Part shown: piece by piece, positions 1 to 7,235 of the stretch
Numbering within the stretch: the first letter of the stretch is position 1
How the letters are laid out: each line of letters opens with the position of its first letter
Assembly: GCA_044449445.1 (NCBI GenBank)
Contig: JBIOIA010000036.1
Location: 1 to 17,068 of the forward strand
DNA from: DASXPG01 sp044449445
GTDB lineage: Bacteria; Gemmatimonadota; Gemmatimonadetes; Gemmatimonadales; JACORV01
Direction: 5' to 3'
DNA: 17,068 nucleotides
Program-made: the position numbers and the translations under genes
The notes under the pieces: model-generated
The model's database searches: none
What the model was told of the DNA's origin: nothing
Seen by the model: the letters and a program-made list of their open reading frames with translations, nothing else

Positions 1-2240
1 ATCTGCCGGAGCGGCGTGAGGTCGTCGAGGATCCAGAACGAGCGGCCGTGCGTGGCGGCCACGAGATCGCCGCGCGTGACCATGAGATCGTGCACCGGTA
101 CGACCGGGAGGTTGAGCCGCAGCGACTGCCAGTCGGCGCCGTCGTCGAACGACACGTACGCGCCGAACTCGCCGCCGGCATACAGCAGGCCCTGCCGCTC
201 GGGGTCCTCGCGCACCACGCGCATGAAGTGGCTGGCGGGAATGCCGCGCGTGATGCTCGTCCAGGTGCGGCCGTAGTCGTGCGTCCGGTAGAGATAGGGC
301 GCGAAGTCGTCGAGCCGCCCGTTCTGCGCCGCCACGTATGCGGTCGCCGCGTCGAACGGCGACGCCTCGATCAGCGAGATGGTCGCCCACTCGGGCAGGC
401 CGGGCGGCGTCACGTCCTGCCAGGTCTGGCCGCCGTCGCGCGTGACGTGCACCAGCCCGTCGTCGCTGCCCGCCCAGATCACGCCCTGCTCCTTCGCCGA
501 GGGCGCGATCGTGAACACCACGTCGTAGTACTCGATGCTCGTGTTGTCCTTCGTGATCGGGCCGCCCGACGAGCGCTGCCGCGTCGAGTCGTTGCGCGTC
601 AGGTCGGGCGAGATCGCCGTCCAGGTTTGCCCTTCGTTCGTGGAGCGGAACACCACCTGCGCGCCCGCGTACAGGACGTTGGGATCGAACGGCGAGAGCA
701 CGATCGGATACGTCCACTGGAACCGGTAGCGCAGGTCGCCCGCGGGATGGCCCATGGGATTGTCGGGCCAGATGTTGAGGTTGCGCTCCTGCCCGGTGCG
801 GCGGTCCTGCCGGTCGAGCTGGTTGCCGTAGCAGCCGGCGTAGGAGATGCCGGTGGTGTCGGGCCGCACGGCGATGTAGCCGCTCTCGCACCCGCCCAGG
901 ATCTCCCAGGTCTCGCGGCCGATGCCGCCCCCCGACGTCCGGCTCGGCACGCAGATCGTCGAGTTGTCCTGCTGCGCGCCGCACACGCGGTACGGGAAAT
1001 CGCTGGTGGTCACCACGTGATACAGCTGCGCCGTCGCCTGGTTTTCGATCGACGTCCAGGTGACGCCGCCGTTGTAGCTCACCGAGGCGCCGCCGTCGTT
1101 GCCGTTGATGATGCGCCGCCCGTCGTGCGGATCGATCCACAGCCCGTGGTTGTCGCCGTGCGGCTGCTGGACGTTGGCGAACGTGCGGCCGCCGTCGCCC
1201 GAATGCAGCAGGCTCACGTTGAGCACCCAGACGCCGTCGTTGCTCGACGGATCGGCGTGCACGTGCGTGTAGTACCAGGCCCGCTGGCGCAGGTTGCGGT
1301 CTTCGCTGGTGCGCGTCCACGTGCGGCCCGCGTCGTCGGATCGGAACAGCCCGCCGTCCTCGGCCTCGACGATCGCCCACACGCGGTCGCCGTTCACGTG
1401 CGAGACCGCGACGCCGATCTTGCCGACTGTTCCCCGCGGCAGCCCGGGATTGCGCGTGATCTCGGTCCACGTGTCGCCGCCGTCGCTGCTCTTGAACAGG
1501 CCGCTGCCCGGACCGCCACTGATCAACTCCCACGGCCTGCGCACCACCTGCCAGAATGCCGCGTACAGCACGCGCGGATTCGCCGGGTCCATCGCGAGGT
1601 CGATCGCGCCCGCGCTGTCGGAGCGGAACAGGACCTTCTCCCACGTGCGTCCGCCGTCCTTCGAGCGGAAGATGCCGCGATCCGGGTTGGGGCCGAACGC
1701 GTGGCCGAGCACCGCGGCGTACACGAGATCGGGATTCGAGGGATGGATGCGGATCGCGCCGATCTGTCCCGCGTTCTCGAGGCCGATGCGCGACCAGGTG
1801 CGGCCGGCGTCGGTCGAGCGGTACATGCCGTCGCCGGGCGAGACGTCGCCGCGCAGCGGTGATTCGCCGCCACCCACGTACACGACGTTCGGATCCGATT
1901 CCGCCACGGCCACGGCGCCGATCGAGCCGGCGCCGAGCGCCGAGTCCGCAATCGGTAGCCAGGTCATGCCGCCGTCCGTGGTCTTCCACACGCCGCCGCC
2001 GGTCGCCCCGAGGTAGTAGACGTACGGCTGTCCCACGACGCCGGTGACCGTGGTGACGCGCCCGCCGCGGAAGGGGCCGATCGAACGCCAGCGCATCGCG
2101 GCGAACAGCGTCGAGTCGAACCCAAGCCGCGTGGATTCAGCGGCAGCCGGCTGCGCGGCGCGGCGCGGCCTCTGCGCGGTGAGCGGAGCGGCGAACGCGG
2201 CGAGCGCGGACAGGACGGCGAGCGGGCGATGCCAGGCCAT
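1..2240 (-). CDS. Secreted Asp-box (BNR/VPS10-sortilin-like) repeat protein, C-terminus outside window
   Basis: A single minus-strand frame is open from an ATG at 2240 to the left edge, giving 746 residues with no stop. The first ~23 residues form a signal peptide (hydrophobic LAVLSALAAFAAPLTA, likely cleavage before Q23), so the protein is exported. At least ten Asp-box motifs of the S/T-x-D-x-G-x-T-W type are visible (for example TTDGGMTW, STDAGRTW, SKDGGRTW, SSDGGDTW, TRDGGQTW), which build beta-propellers. The opening RSIGPFRGGRVT and the late THGRSFWILDDLTPL are characteristic of the ~1000-residue proteins annotated as 'glycosyl hydrolase' or 'sortilin/VPS10-like' in Acidobacteriota and Gemmatimonadota. 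Their substrate and enzymatic activity are not established, and I see no catalytic signature. Probably about 250-350 residues are missing beyond position 1. A perfect Shine-Dalgarno supports the start. Confidence 0.93.
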   Translation of the reverse strand, partial: MAWHRPLAVLSALAAFAAPLTAQRPRRAAQPAAAESTRLGFDSTLFAAMRWRSIGPFRGGRVTTVTGVVGQPYVYYLGATGGGVWKTTDGGMTWLPIADSALGAGSIGAVAVAESDPNVVYVGGGESPLRGDVSPGDGMYRSTDAGRTWSRIGLENAGQIGAIRIHPSNPDLVYAAVLGHAFGPNPDRGIFRSKDGGRTWEKVLFRSDSAGAIDLAMDPANPRVLYAAFWQVVRRPWELISGGPGSGLFKSSDGGDTWTEITRNPGLPRGTVGKIGVAVSHVNGDRVWAIVEAEDGGLFRSDDAGRTWTRTSEDRNLRQRAWYYTHVHADPSSNDGVWVLNVSLLHSGDGGRTFANVQQPHGDNHGLWIDPHDGRRIINGNDGGASVSYNGGVTWTSIENQATAQLYHVVTTSDFPYRVCGAQQDNSTICVPSRTSGGGIGRETWEILGGCESGYIAVRPDTTGISYAGCYGNQLDRQDRRTGQERNLNIWPDNPMGHPAGDLRYRFQWTYPIVLSPFDPNVLYAGAQVVFRSTNEGQTWTAISPDLTRNDSTRQRSSGGPITKDNTSIEYYDVVFTIAPSAKEQGVIWAGSDDGLVHVTRDGGQTWQDVTPPGLPEWATISLIEASPFDAATAYVAAQNGRLDDFAPYLYRTHDYGRTWTSITRGIPASHFMRVVREDPERQGLLYAGGEFGAYVSFDDGADWQSLRLNLPVVPVHDLMVTRGDLVAATHGRSFWILDDLTPLRQ

Positions 2241-2247
2241 GGGACGG

Positions 2248-2253
2248 ACCTCC
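2248..2253 (-). promoter_or_regulatory. Ribosome-binding site of the Asp-box protein
   Basis: On the minus strand GGAGGT lies 7 nt before the ATG at 2240. This fixes the start codon and the signal peptide of the Asp-box protein. Confidence 0.8.
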
Positions 2254-2304
2254 CTGATGACGGCGTTGCGGCGAGGGCGCATAAGATGGCGCTAGATTGG
2301 CCGG

Positions 2305-2736
2305 ATGGCGAGCATCAGGATTCCGGTCGGCGCGTGGGCCGCACTGACCGAGACCGTGACCCGGGACAAGACCGTCGCGCACTTCCACGACGACATGCCC
2401 GAGGTCTACGGCACGCCGTTCATGATCTACCTGATGGAGCTCGCAGCCGCGACCGCGATCCAGCCTTACCTGCCCCCGGGCTGGATTTCGGTCGGCGCGG
2501 GCGTGGAGGTCAGGCACCTGTCCGCGACGCCGACGGGATTCACGATCACGGCGCGCGCGGAAGTGCTGGAGTGGGACGGCAAGGCCGTCACGTTCGCCGT
2601 GGAGGCGAAGGACGGCGTCGAGCTAATCGGCCGGGGCCGGCATGTCCGCGCCCCGGTCGAGCTCGCCCGGTTCAACCGCGGCGTGGCCGCGAAGGCGCTG
2701 AAACGCCCGGAGCGGAATCAGCCGAAGGGCCAGTAG
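2305..2736 (+). CDS. FlK-like hotdog-fold acyl-CoA thioesterase
   Basis: This 143-residue protein belongs to the thioesterase family typified by fluoroacetyl-CoA thioesterase FlK. The three catalytic positions known from FlK (Thr42, Glu50, His76) are matched here by T37 in VYGTPFMIYLMELAA, E45 in the same stretch, and H71 in VEVRHLSATP, with identical spacing (8 and 26 residues). It is cytoplasmic with no signal peptide. The family generally hydrolyses small acyl-CoA esters. There is no evidence here for fluoroacetate as substrate, so the physiological acyl-CoA is unknown. The start ATG at 2305 has only a weak ribosome-binding site. The gene is divergent from the Asp-box gene (64-nt gap). Its last 114 nt are antisense to the 3' end of msrQ. 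Confidence 0.87.
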   Translation: MASIRIPVGAWAALTETVTRDKTVAHFHDDMPEVYGTPFMIYLMELAAATAIQPYLPPGWISVGAGVEVRHLSATPTGFTITARAEVLEWDGKAVTFAVEAKDGVELIGRGRHVRAPVELARFNRGVAAKALKRPERNQPKGQ

Positions 2737-3291
2737 CAGCACGAGGATCACGCCGATGACGGTCGGGCGCAGCCGGTCGGCCTTCACCGACCACATGAAG
2801 TGGATCACCCCCGCCATCGCCGTCAGGTAGATCAGCGCGTGCAGCGCCACCCACTTCTTCCCCAGCCGCCGGATCGACGCCTTCGTGCTCGTGAACGCCA
2901 GCGGAATCATCAGCAGAAAACCGGTGAACCCCACCGTGATATAGGGTCGTTTCGCGATGTCCTTCACGACCTCATGCCATCCGTAGGCGGGTTCGAACGG
3001 GATCTGCTTGTCGAGCACGACGTAGATGACGAGGAAGTGGACACAGATGTAGGTGAACCCGAACAGGCCGAGCATGCGGCGATACGACTGCAGCTGGTTC
3101 CAACCGGTGAGGCGCCGCAGCGGCGTGACGGCGAGCGTTACCGTGATGAGGATCAGGCCCCAGTAGCCGGTGCGGTGCGTGATCTCCTTGATCCAGTCCC
3201 CGTGAATGCGGCCCGTGAGGAGATCGAACGCCGCGATCGCGAGCGGCACGAGACACAGCACGAAGACCGCGGGCCTGGTGAGTCTGCGCAT
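2623..3291 (-). CDS. msrQ: MsrQ, haem b membrane subunit of the MsrPQ methionine sulfoxide reductase
   Basis: This 222-residue multi-pass inner-membrane protein of the ferric-reductase-like family takes electrons from the respiratory quinone pool to periplasmic MsrP. It has about five to six membrane helices. H85, H151 and H164 fall in the expected helices and agree with the conserved haem-binding histidines of the E. coli homologue (YedZ). Family-typical stretches include RRMLGLFGFTYICVHF and KKWVALHALIYLTA. It starts 6 nt after the msrP stop, so translation is probably coupled. The last ~20 residues (after QRLRG) are not typical of the family. They lie in the region antisense to the thioesterase gene, which suggests the frame has run on past an ancestral stop. 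Confidence 0.93.
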   Translation of the reverse strand: MRRLTRPAVFVLCLVPLAIAAFDLLTGRIHGDWIKEITHRTGYWGLILITVTLAVTPLRRLTGWNQLQSYRRMLGLFGFTYICVHFLVIYVVLDKQIPFEPAYGWHEVVKDIAKRPYITVGFTGFLLMIPLAFTSTKASIRRLGKKWVALHALIYLTAMAGVIHFMWSVKADRLRPTVIGVILVLLLALRLIPLRAFQRLRGHAAVEPGELDRGADMPAPAD

Positions 3292-3297
3292 GCGCGT

Positions 3298-4227
3298 CTA
3301 GTAGTTCCTCCGAAGGTCCATCCCCGCGTACAGCGACGCGACCTGATCGGCGTAGCCGTTGAACATCAGCGTGGGCCGCCGCAGGAACTCGCCGATCCGG
3401 TGCTCGCGCGCCTGGCTCCAGCGCGGATGGTCCACGTCCGGGTTCACGTTGGCGTAGAAACCGTATTCCTCCGGGGCCGCGATGTTCCACGTGGTGGCCG
3501 GCATCTCGGTCGCGAACCGGATCTTCACCAGCGCCTTTCCCGACTTGAACCCGTACTTCCACGGCACCACGAGCCGGAGCGGCGCCCCGTTCTGGTTAGG
3601 CAGCGGCCGGTTGTAGAGGCCGGTGGCGAGAATCGCGAGCGGGTGCATGGCCTCGTCCATGCGCAGGGCCTCGACGTACGGCCACGGCAGGACGCTGCGG
3701 CGCTGGCCCGGCATCTGGTCGGGCGCGAGCACGGTGGTGAACTCGACGAACCGGGCGTGCGAGGTGGGCCGCACCCAGTTGATCAGATCGCGCAGCGGGA
3801 AACCCTGCCACGGAATCACCATGCTCCACGCCTCGACGCAGCGCAGCCGGTACACGCGCTCCTGCGACGGGAAGCGATGGAGGATGTCCTCGAGGTTCAC
3901 CGTCTGCGGCCGGGCGACCTCGCCGGCGATCTCCACGGACCACGGCCGCGTTCGGAACGCGCCGGCGTTGTGCGCCGGATCGCTCTTGTCGGTCCCGAAC
4001 TCGTAGTAGTTGTTGTAGGTGCTGACGTCGTCGAACGGGGTCAACCTGTCGTCGTCACGCGGGGAGCGGGGAGCGGGGAGCGGTACCTTGCCCGCCGACA
4101 GCAGCGACGGCAGCGCGAGCGCGCCGGCCGCCATGCCTGCCGCCCGGATGAACTCCCGGCGACGCAAGTAGGCGGATTCGGGCGTGATCTCGCTCGGCTT
4201 GATCTCGTTGGGGCGACGAATCAACAT
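3298..4227 (-). CDS. msrP: MsrP, molybdopterin-dependent periplasmic methionine sulfoxide reductase
   Basis: This 309-residue member of the sulfite-oxidase/YedY family reduces methionine sulfoxide in periplasmic proteins. The N-terminus carries a twin-arginine signal (RRREFIRAAG, arginines 22-24) followed by a hydrophobic segment ending near residue 45, consistent with export of the folded Mo cofactor protein. C130 in YRLRCVEAWSM is the expected molybdenum-ligating cysteine. WSMVIPWQGFPL and PWKYGFKSGK are further family hallmarks. Translation starts at ATG 4227, preceded by a strong AAGGAGG (minus strand, 4239-4233) with a 5-nt spacer. It sits 18 nt downstream of efp and 6 nt upstream of msrQ, so the three genes are probably co-transcribed. 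Confidence 0.95.
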   Translation of the reverse strand: MLIRRPNEIKPSEITPESAYLRRREFIRAAGMAAGALALPSLLSAGKVPLPAPRSPRDDDRLTPFDDVSTYNNYYEFGTDKSDPAHNAGAFRTRPWSVEIAGEVARPQTVNLEDILHRFPSQERVYRLRCVEAWSMVIPWQGFPLRDLINWVRPTSHARFVEFTTVLAPDQMPGQRRSVLPWPYVEALRMDEAMHPLAILATGLYNRPLPNQNGAPLRLVVPWKYGFKSGKALVKIRFATEMPATTWNIAAPEEYGFYANVNPDVDHPRWSQAREHRIGEFLRRPTLMFNGYADQVASLYAGMDLRRNY

Positions 4228-4245
4228 GGCTGCCTCCTTCTACTA

Positions 4246-4803
4246 CTACTTCGCGCGCTCCAGGTAGGTCCCGGTGCGCGGGTCCACGCGCACCTTCGTC
4301 CCCTCTTCGAGGAACTCGGGCACGTTGATCGTCTTCCCGTTGTTGAGCTTGGCGGGCTTGTTCGAGGCCGTCTTGGTCGCCCCGCGCATGACCGGTGCGG
4401 TTTCGACGATCGTGTACTCCATCGCCGCCGGGAGCTGGAGGCCCACGACCTTGCCGTCGAGCAGCTCCGCCTGGAAGTGCATCTCCGGCTCGAGCCACTC
4501 CACCGCCTCGCCCGCGGTATCCAGCGGAACCATCATCTGATCGTAGGTTTGCGAGTCCATCGCGTGCACGCCCTGGTCGTCCCGGTACATCACCTGGAAT
4601 TCCTTGGTGTCGAGCCGCGCCTCGTCCATGTAGTCGGTGGCCGAGAAGCGGGTGTCGAACGTGTTCCCGGAAATCAGGTTGCGCATGCGCATCTGCACGA
4701 ACGCCCGGAGGTTGCCCGGCGTGCGGTGCTGGAAGTCGAGCACGCGGCACGGCTGACCTTCGATCATCAACACGGCGCCCTTACGAACCTCTGATGCCTT
4801 CAT
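4246..4803 (-). CDS. efp: Elongation factor P, non-canonical loop
   Basis: EF-P relieves ribosome stalling at polyproline stretches. The 185-residue protein has the usual three beta-barrel domains and a conserved C-terminus (IVETAPVMRGAT, NVPEFLEEGTKVRVDPRTGTYL). The start is taken as ATG 4803 (MKASEVRKG), which matches the family N-terminus. The frame extends upstream to a TTG at 4833, but that lies in the T-tract of a terminator-like hairpin. In the domain I tip loop the sequence is RTPGNLRAF, so N31 replaces the lysine that is modified in E. coli EF-P (PGKGQAF), with R33 two residues later. The modified-lysine mechanism therefore cannot apply. The C-terminal half also shares features with the EfpL/YeiP branch. 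Three consecutive in-frame TAG codons end the gene. Confidence 0.92.
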   Translation of the reverse strand: MKASEVRKGAVLMIEGQPCRVLDFQHRTPGNLRAFVQMRMRNLISGNTFDTRFSATDYMDEARLDTKEFQVMYRDDQGVHAMDSQTYDQMMVPLDTAGEAVEWLEPEMHFQAELLDGKVVGLQLPAAMEYTIVETAPVMRGATKTASNKPAKLNNGKTINVPEFLEEGTKVRVDPRTGTYLERAK

Positions 4804-4830
4804 GACTGTATTCGCCTGGTGGAGTGGTGC

Positions 4831-4873
4831 CAAAAAGACGCCGCGGGAGGCCGCATCCGGCCATTCCGCGGCG
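4831..4873 (-). terminator. Intrinsic-terminator-like hairpin in the efp leader
   Basis: Read on the minus strand, CGCCGCGG (4873-4866) pairs perfectly with CCGCGGCG (4846-4839). A second 5-bp stem, GGCCG/CGGCC, with a GATG loop closes the top. The hairpin is followed immediately by TCTTTTTGG. This is a good Rho-independent terminator shape. It points towards efp and ends 28 nt before its ATG, so it could be an attenuator of the efp operon or a stop for antisense transcripts from the divergent operon. No gene end lies directly upstream on the minus strand. Confidence 0.6.
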
Positions 4874-4958
4874 CCAGAAACAGGCCGGAAAGTAACGGGT
4901 CATGAACCGGGCCGCCAACCTCTGGCGCCACCCCGGATTCGCAGGCATCATCTCATGT

Positions 4959-5549
4959 ATGTCTGACGATACGGCCTCGCGCCGCGCCTTCCTTGCCGCC
5001 TCAGCCGCGGCCGCGGGAAGCCTCTGGCTGGCCGCGAACCCCGAGGAACTCAGGGCCTCGCTCGACCACGCCCGCCGCGCCCTGCGCGCGGACACCCAGC
5101 AGCCGTTCGAGGTCCTGGCGGCGGACCAGGCGGCGGACATCGACGCCATCGCCTCGCAGATCATCCCCACCGACGATCTGCCGGGCGCGCACGAGGCGGG
5201 CGCGGTCTACTTCATCGATCATTCGTTCACCACATTCGCGAAAGACGAGCGAGAACAAACGCTCGCCGGTCTCGCCGCGTTCAACACCCTCGTCTCGCAG
5301 GCTCACCCCGGGACGACGCACTTCGCGCAGCTCACCGGCGCGCAGCAGCTCGAGTTCCTGCAGGGCCACGACCGCACTCCGTTCTTCCAGCAGCTGCGCG
5401 GCACGGTGCTGGTCGCCGTGTTCTCGAACCCTCTCTGGGGCGGCAACAAGGACAAGGCGGGCTGGCGCATCCTCGGCTTCGACGACCGAGGCGTCTGGCA
5501 GCCGCCGTTCGGCTGGTACGACGCGCGCGCGAACGGCGGGCCGAACTGA
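4959..5549 (+). CDS. GMC dehydrogenase subunit 3 (gluconate 2-dehydrogenase gamma-like), Tat-exported
   Basis: This 196-residue protein belongs to the gluconate 2-dehydrogenase subunit 3 family, the small partner of membrane-associated GMC flavoprotein dehydrogenases. The N-terminus MSDDTASRRAFLAASAAAAG is a twin-arginine signal (R8, R9), and in this family the signal carries the signal-less flavoprotein across the membrane. Hallmarks are the IIPTDDLPGAHEAGAVYFID segment and NPLWGGNKDKAGW near the C-terminus. An in-frame ATG at 4902 would add 19 residues ahead of the Tat motif. I prefer 4959 because it gives a normal Tat n-region, although neither site has a clear Shine-Dalgarno. Its stop overlaps the next start by one base (TGATG), indicating translational coupling. 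Confidence 0.88.
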   Translation: MSDDTASRRAFLAASAAAAGSLWLAANPEELRASLDHARRALRADTQQPFEVLAADQAADIDAIASQIIPTDDLPGAHEAGAVYFIDHSFTTFAKDEREQTLAGLAAFNTLVSQAHPGTTHFAQLTGAQQLEFLQGHDRTPFFQQLRGTVLVAVFSNPLWGGNKDKAGWRILGFDDRGVWQPPFGWYDARANGGPN

Positions 5550-7234
5550 TGCCGCAGCACGCGCAGCACCCGGCGAGCGCGCAGCGCCGTCGCGCAGGCA
5601 CGAGGCATTACGCGGACAGCACGGTCGTGGACTTCGTGGTGGTCGGGTCCGGAGCGGCGGGCGGCGTGATCGCGAAGGAGCTGTCCACCCGCGGCTTCAC
5701 CGTTGTCGTCCTCGAGCAGGGCCCGCGCGTCGAGCCCGAGCAGTATCAGCACGACGAATTCGGCTACTACTTCCAAGGCAAGTACCAGGCCACAGTGCCG
5801 CAGAGCTTCAAGGCGGGCCCCGACGCCACTCCGCGGCCGGGTGGAGGCATCGGCTATCACCGGCTGGTGGGTGGCGGCAGCCTGTGCTTCACCGCCAACT
5901 ACCGTCGCTTCCGGCCGCTCGACTTCAACGAGCGCAGCACGCACGGCGCGATCGCCGGCACCGGCTTCGCCGACTGGCCGATCGCGTACGAGGAGCTCGA
6001 GCCCTACTACACGAAGGCCGAATGGGAGCTCGGCGTCTCGGGCGAGCCGGGCCCGTTCGATCCGCCCCGCTCGCGGCCGTATCCCGTGCCGCCGCTGCCG
6101 ATGAAGTCGTCCGGCGTGCTGTTCGATCGCGGCGCGCGCGCCATCGGCCTGCATCCGCAGCGCGCTCAGATGGCGATCCTGTCACGGACCTACAACGGCC
6201 GGCCCGCGTGCCAGCAGTGCGGCTACTGCTTGGGCTTCCCGTGTGAATTCCGCGCCAAGTCCTCGACACTGTTCACGACTATCCCGATCGCCGAGGCGAC
6301 GGGGCGCTGCGAAATCCGCACCGGCGTCATCGCGGCCCGCGTCGAGACCGACGAGCGCGGGCGCGCCACCGGTGTCGTGTACTTCGACGCGCAGAAGGTC
6401 GAACACCACCAGCGCGCGCGGGCCGTTGTGCTGTGCTGCAACGGCGCCGAGACGCCGCGGCTCCTGTTGATGTCCGCGAGCCCTCGCTTCCCCAACGGAC
6501 TCGCCAATTCGAGCGGCCTGGTGGGCCGCTACCTGATGTTCAACAGCAACGCCGTGGCGAACGCCGTGTTCGAGCACGAGCTCGACGACTGGAAGGGCGC
6601 GATGGTGACGAACATCGCGCTCGACTTCTACGAGAACGACCCGGCGCGCGGTTTCTACGGGGGGGGCGCGCTCGACGGGCGGTTCTTCGGCTACCCGCTG
6701 TTCTTCGTGTTCGGCTTCGGAGGAGCGCAAGCAGGCGCGGCTTTGTGGGGCGCCGAGTTCAAGCACAGGCTCTCCGAGGAATTCCGCCGCAGCATGAACG
6801 TGCTGTGCGAAGGCACGTCGCTGCCGCTCGAGACCAATCGCATCGAGCTGGACACCGCGCTCAAGGACGACTGGGGCCTGCCCGGAATGCGCGTCACGTA
6901 CAAGGACCACGACGACGACCTTGCGACGATGCGGTTCCTGATCGACAAGGCGACGCACCTGCTCGAGGCGGCCGGCGCCAGGCGCGTGTGGGCCGAACCG
7001 GTCACGCCCCAGCAGAATGGGGTGCACCTGCTCGGCACCTGCCGCATGGGCGACGACCCGCGGACCTCCGTGATCGACAGGTTCCACCGCACGCACGACG
7101 TGAGGAATCTGTTCCTGTGCGACGGCAGCTCGCTCGTCACCGGCGGGCGCGGCCAGCCGACCTGCACCATCCAGGCCCTCGCCTACCGCGCCGGCGATCA
7201 CATCGCGCGCTCTGCGCGCCGTGGAGAGATCTAG
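5549..7234 (+). CDS. GMC-family FAD-dependent dehydrogenase, large subunit
   Basis: This 561-residue glucose-methanol-choline oxidoreductase oxidises an alcohol or sugar-type hydroxyl; the substrate cannot be told from sequence. The FAD-binding Rossmann motif VVVGSGAAGG is at residues 31-39. A cysteine cluster, C221-x2-C224-x2-C227-x4-C232 (ACQQCGYCLGFPCE), lies mid-protein. The C-terminal catalytic block includes H493 in GVHLLGTCRMG and DGSSLVTGGRGQPTCTIQAL. Where most GMC enzymes have Asn or His before the Pro-Thr, this one has Q536. No signal peptide is visible, so export probably relies on the Tat signal of the upstream subunit 3. The usual cytochrome c third subunit is not encoded in this operon. 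Confidence 0.92.
   Translation: MPQHAQHPASAQRRRAGTRHYADSTVVDFVVVGSGAAGGVIAKELSTRGFTVVVLEQGPRVEPEQYQHDEFGYYFQGKYQATVPQSFKAGPDATPRPGGGIGYHRLVGGGSLCFTANYRRFRPLDFNERSTHGAIAGTGFADWPIAYEELEPYYTKAEWELGVSGEPGPFDPPRSRPYPVPPLPMKSSGVLFDRGARAIGLHPQRAQMAILSRTYNGRPACQQCGYCLGFPCEFRAKSSTLFTTIPIAEATGRCEIRTGVIAARVETDERGRATGVVYFDAQKVEHHQRARAVVLCCNGAETPRLLLMSASPRFPNGLANSSGLVGRYLMFNSNAVANAVFEHELDDWKGAMVTNIALDFYENDPARGFYGGGALDGRFFGYPLFFVFGFGGAQAGAALWGAEFKHRLSEEFRRSMNVLCEGTSLPLETNRIELDTALKDDWGLPGMRVTYKDHDDDLATMRFLIDKATHLLEAAGARRVWAEPVTPQQNGVHLLGTCRMGDDPRTSVIDRFHRTHDVRNLFLCDGSSLVTGGRGQPTCTIQALAYRAGDHIARSARRGEI
7223..7228 (+). promoter_or_regulatory. Ribosome-binding site of proline dehydrogenase
   Basis: GGAGAG lies 7 nt before ATG 7236, inside the end of the GMC gene. 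It decides for 7236 over the in-frame GTG at 7221. Confidence 0.65.
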
Positions 7235-7235
7235 A

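Noticed and set aside
48..1862. A 604-codon plus-strand open frame
   Set aside because: It lies antisense to the Asp-box protein, whose repeats and signal peptide are unmistakable; the plus-strand translation is compositionally shadow-like.
2800..4794. A 664-codon plus-strand open frame
   Set aside because: It is antisense to msrQ, msrP and efp, all with catalytic residues in place, and has no recognisable domain.
4804..4833. A longer EF-P starting at TTG 4833
   Set aside because: It would begin inside the T-tract of the hairpin; MKASEVRKG from 4803 matches the family N-terminus.
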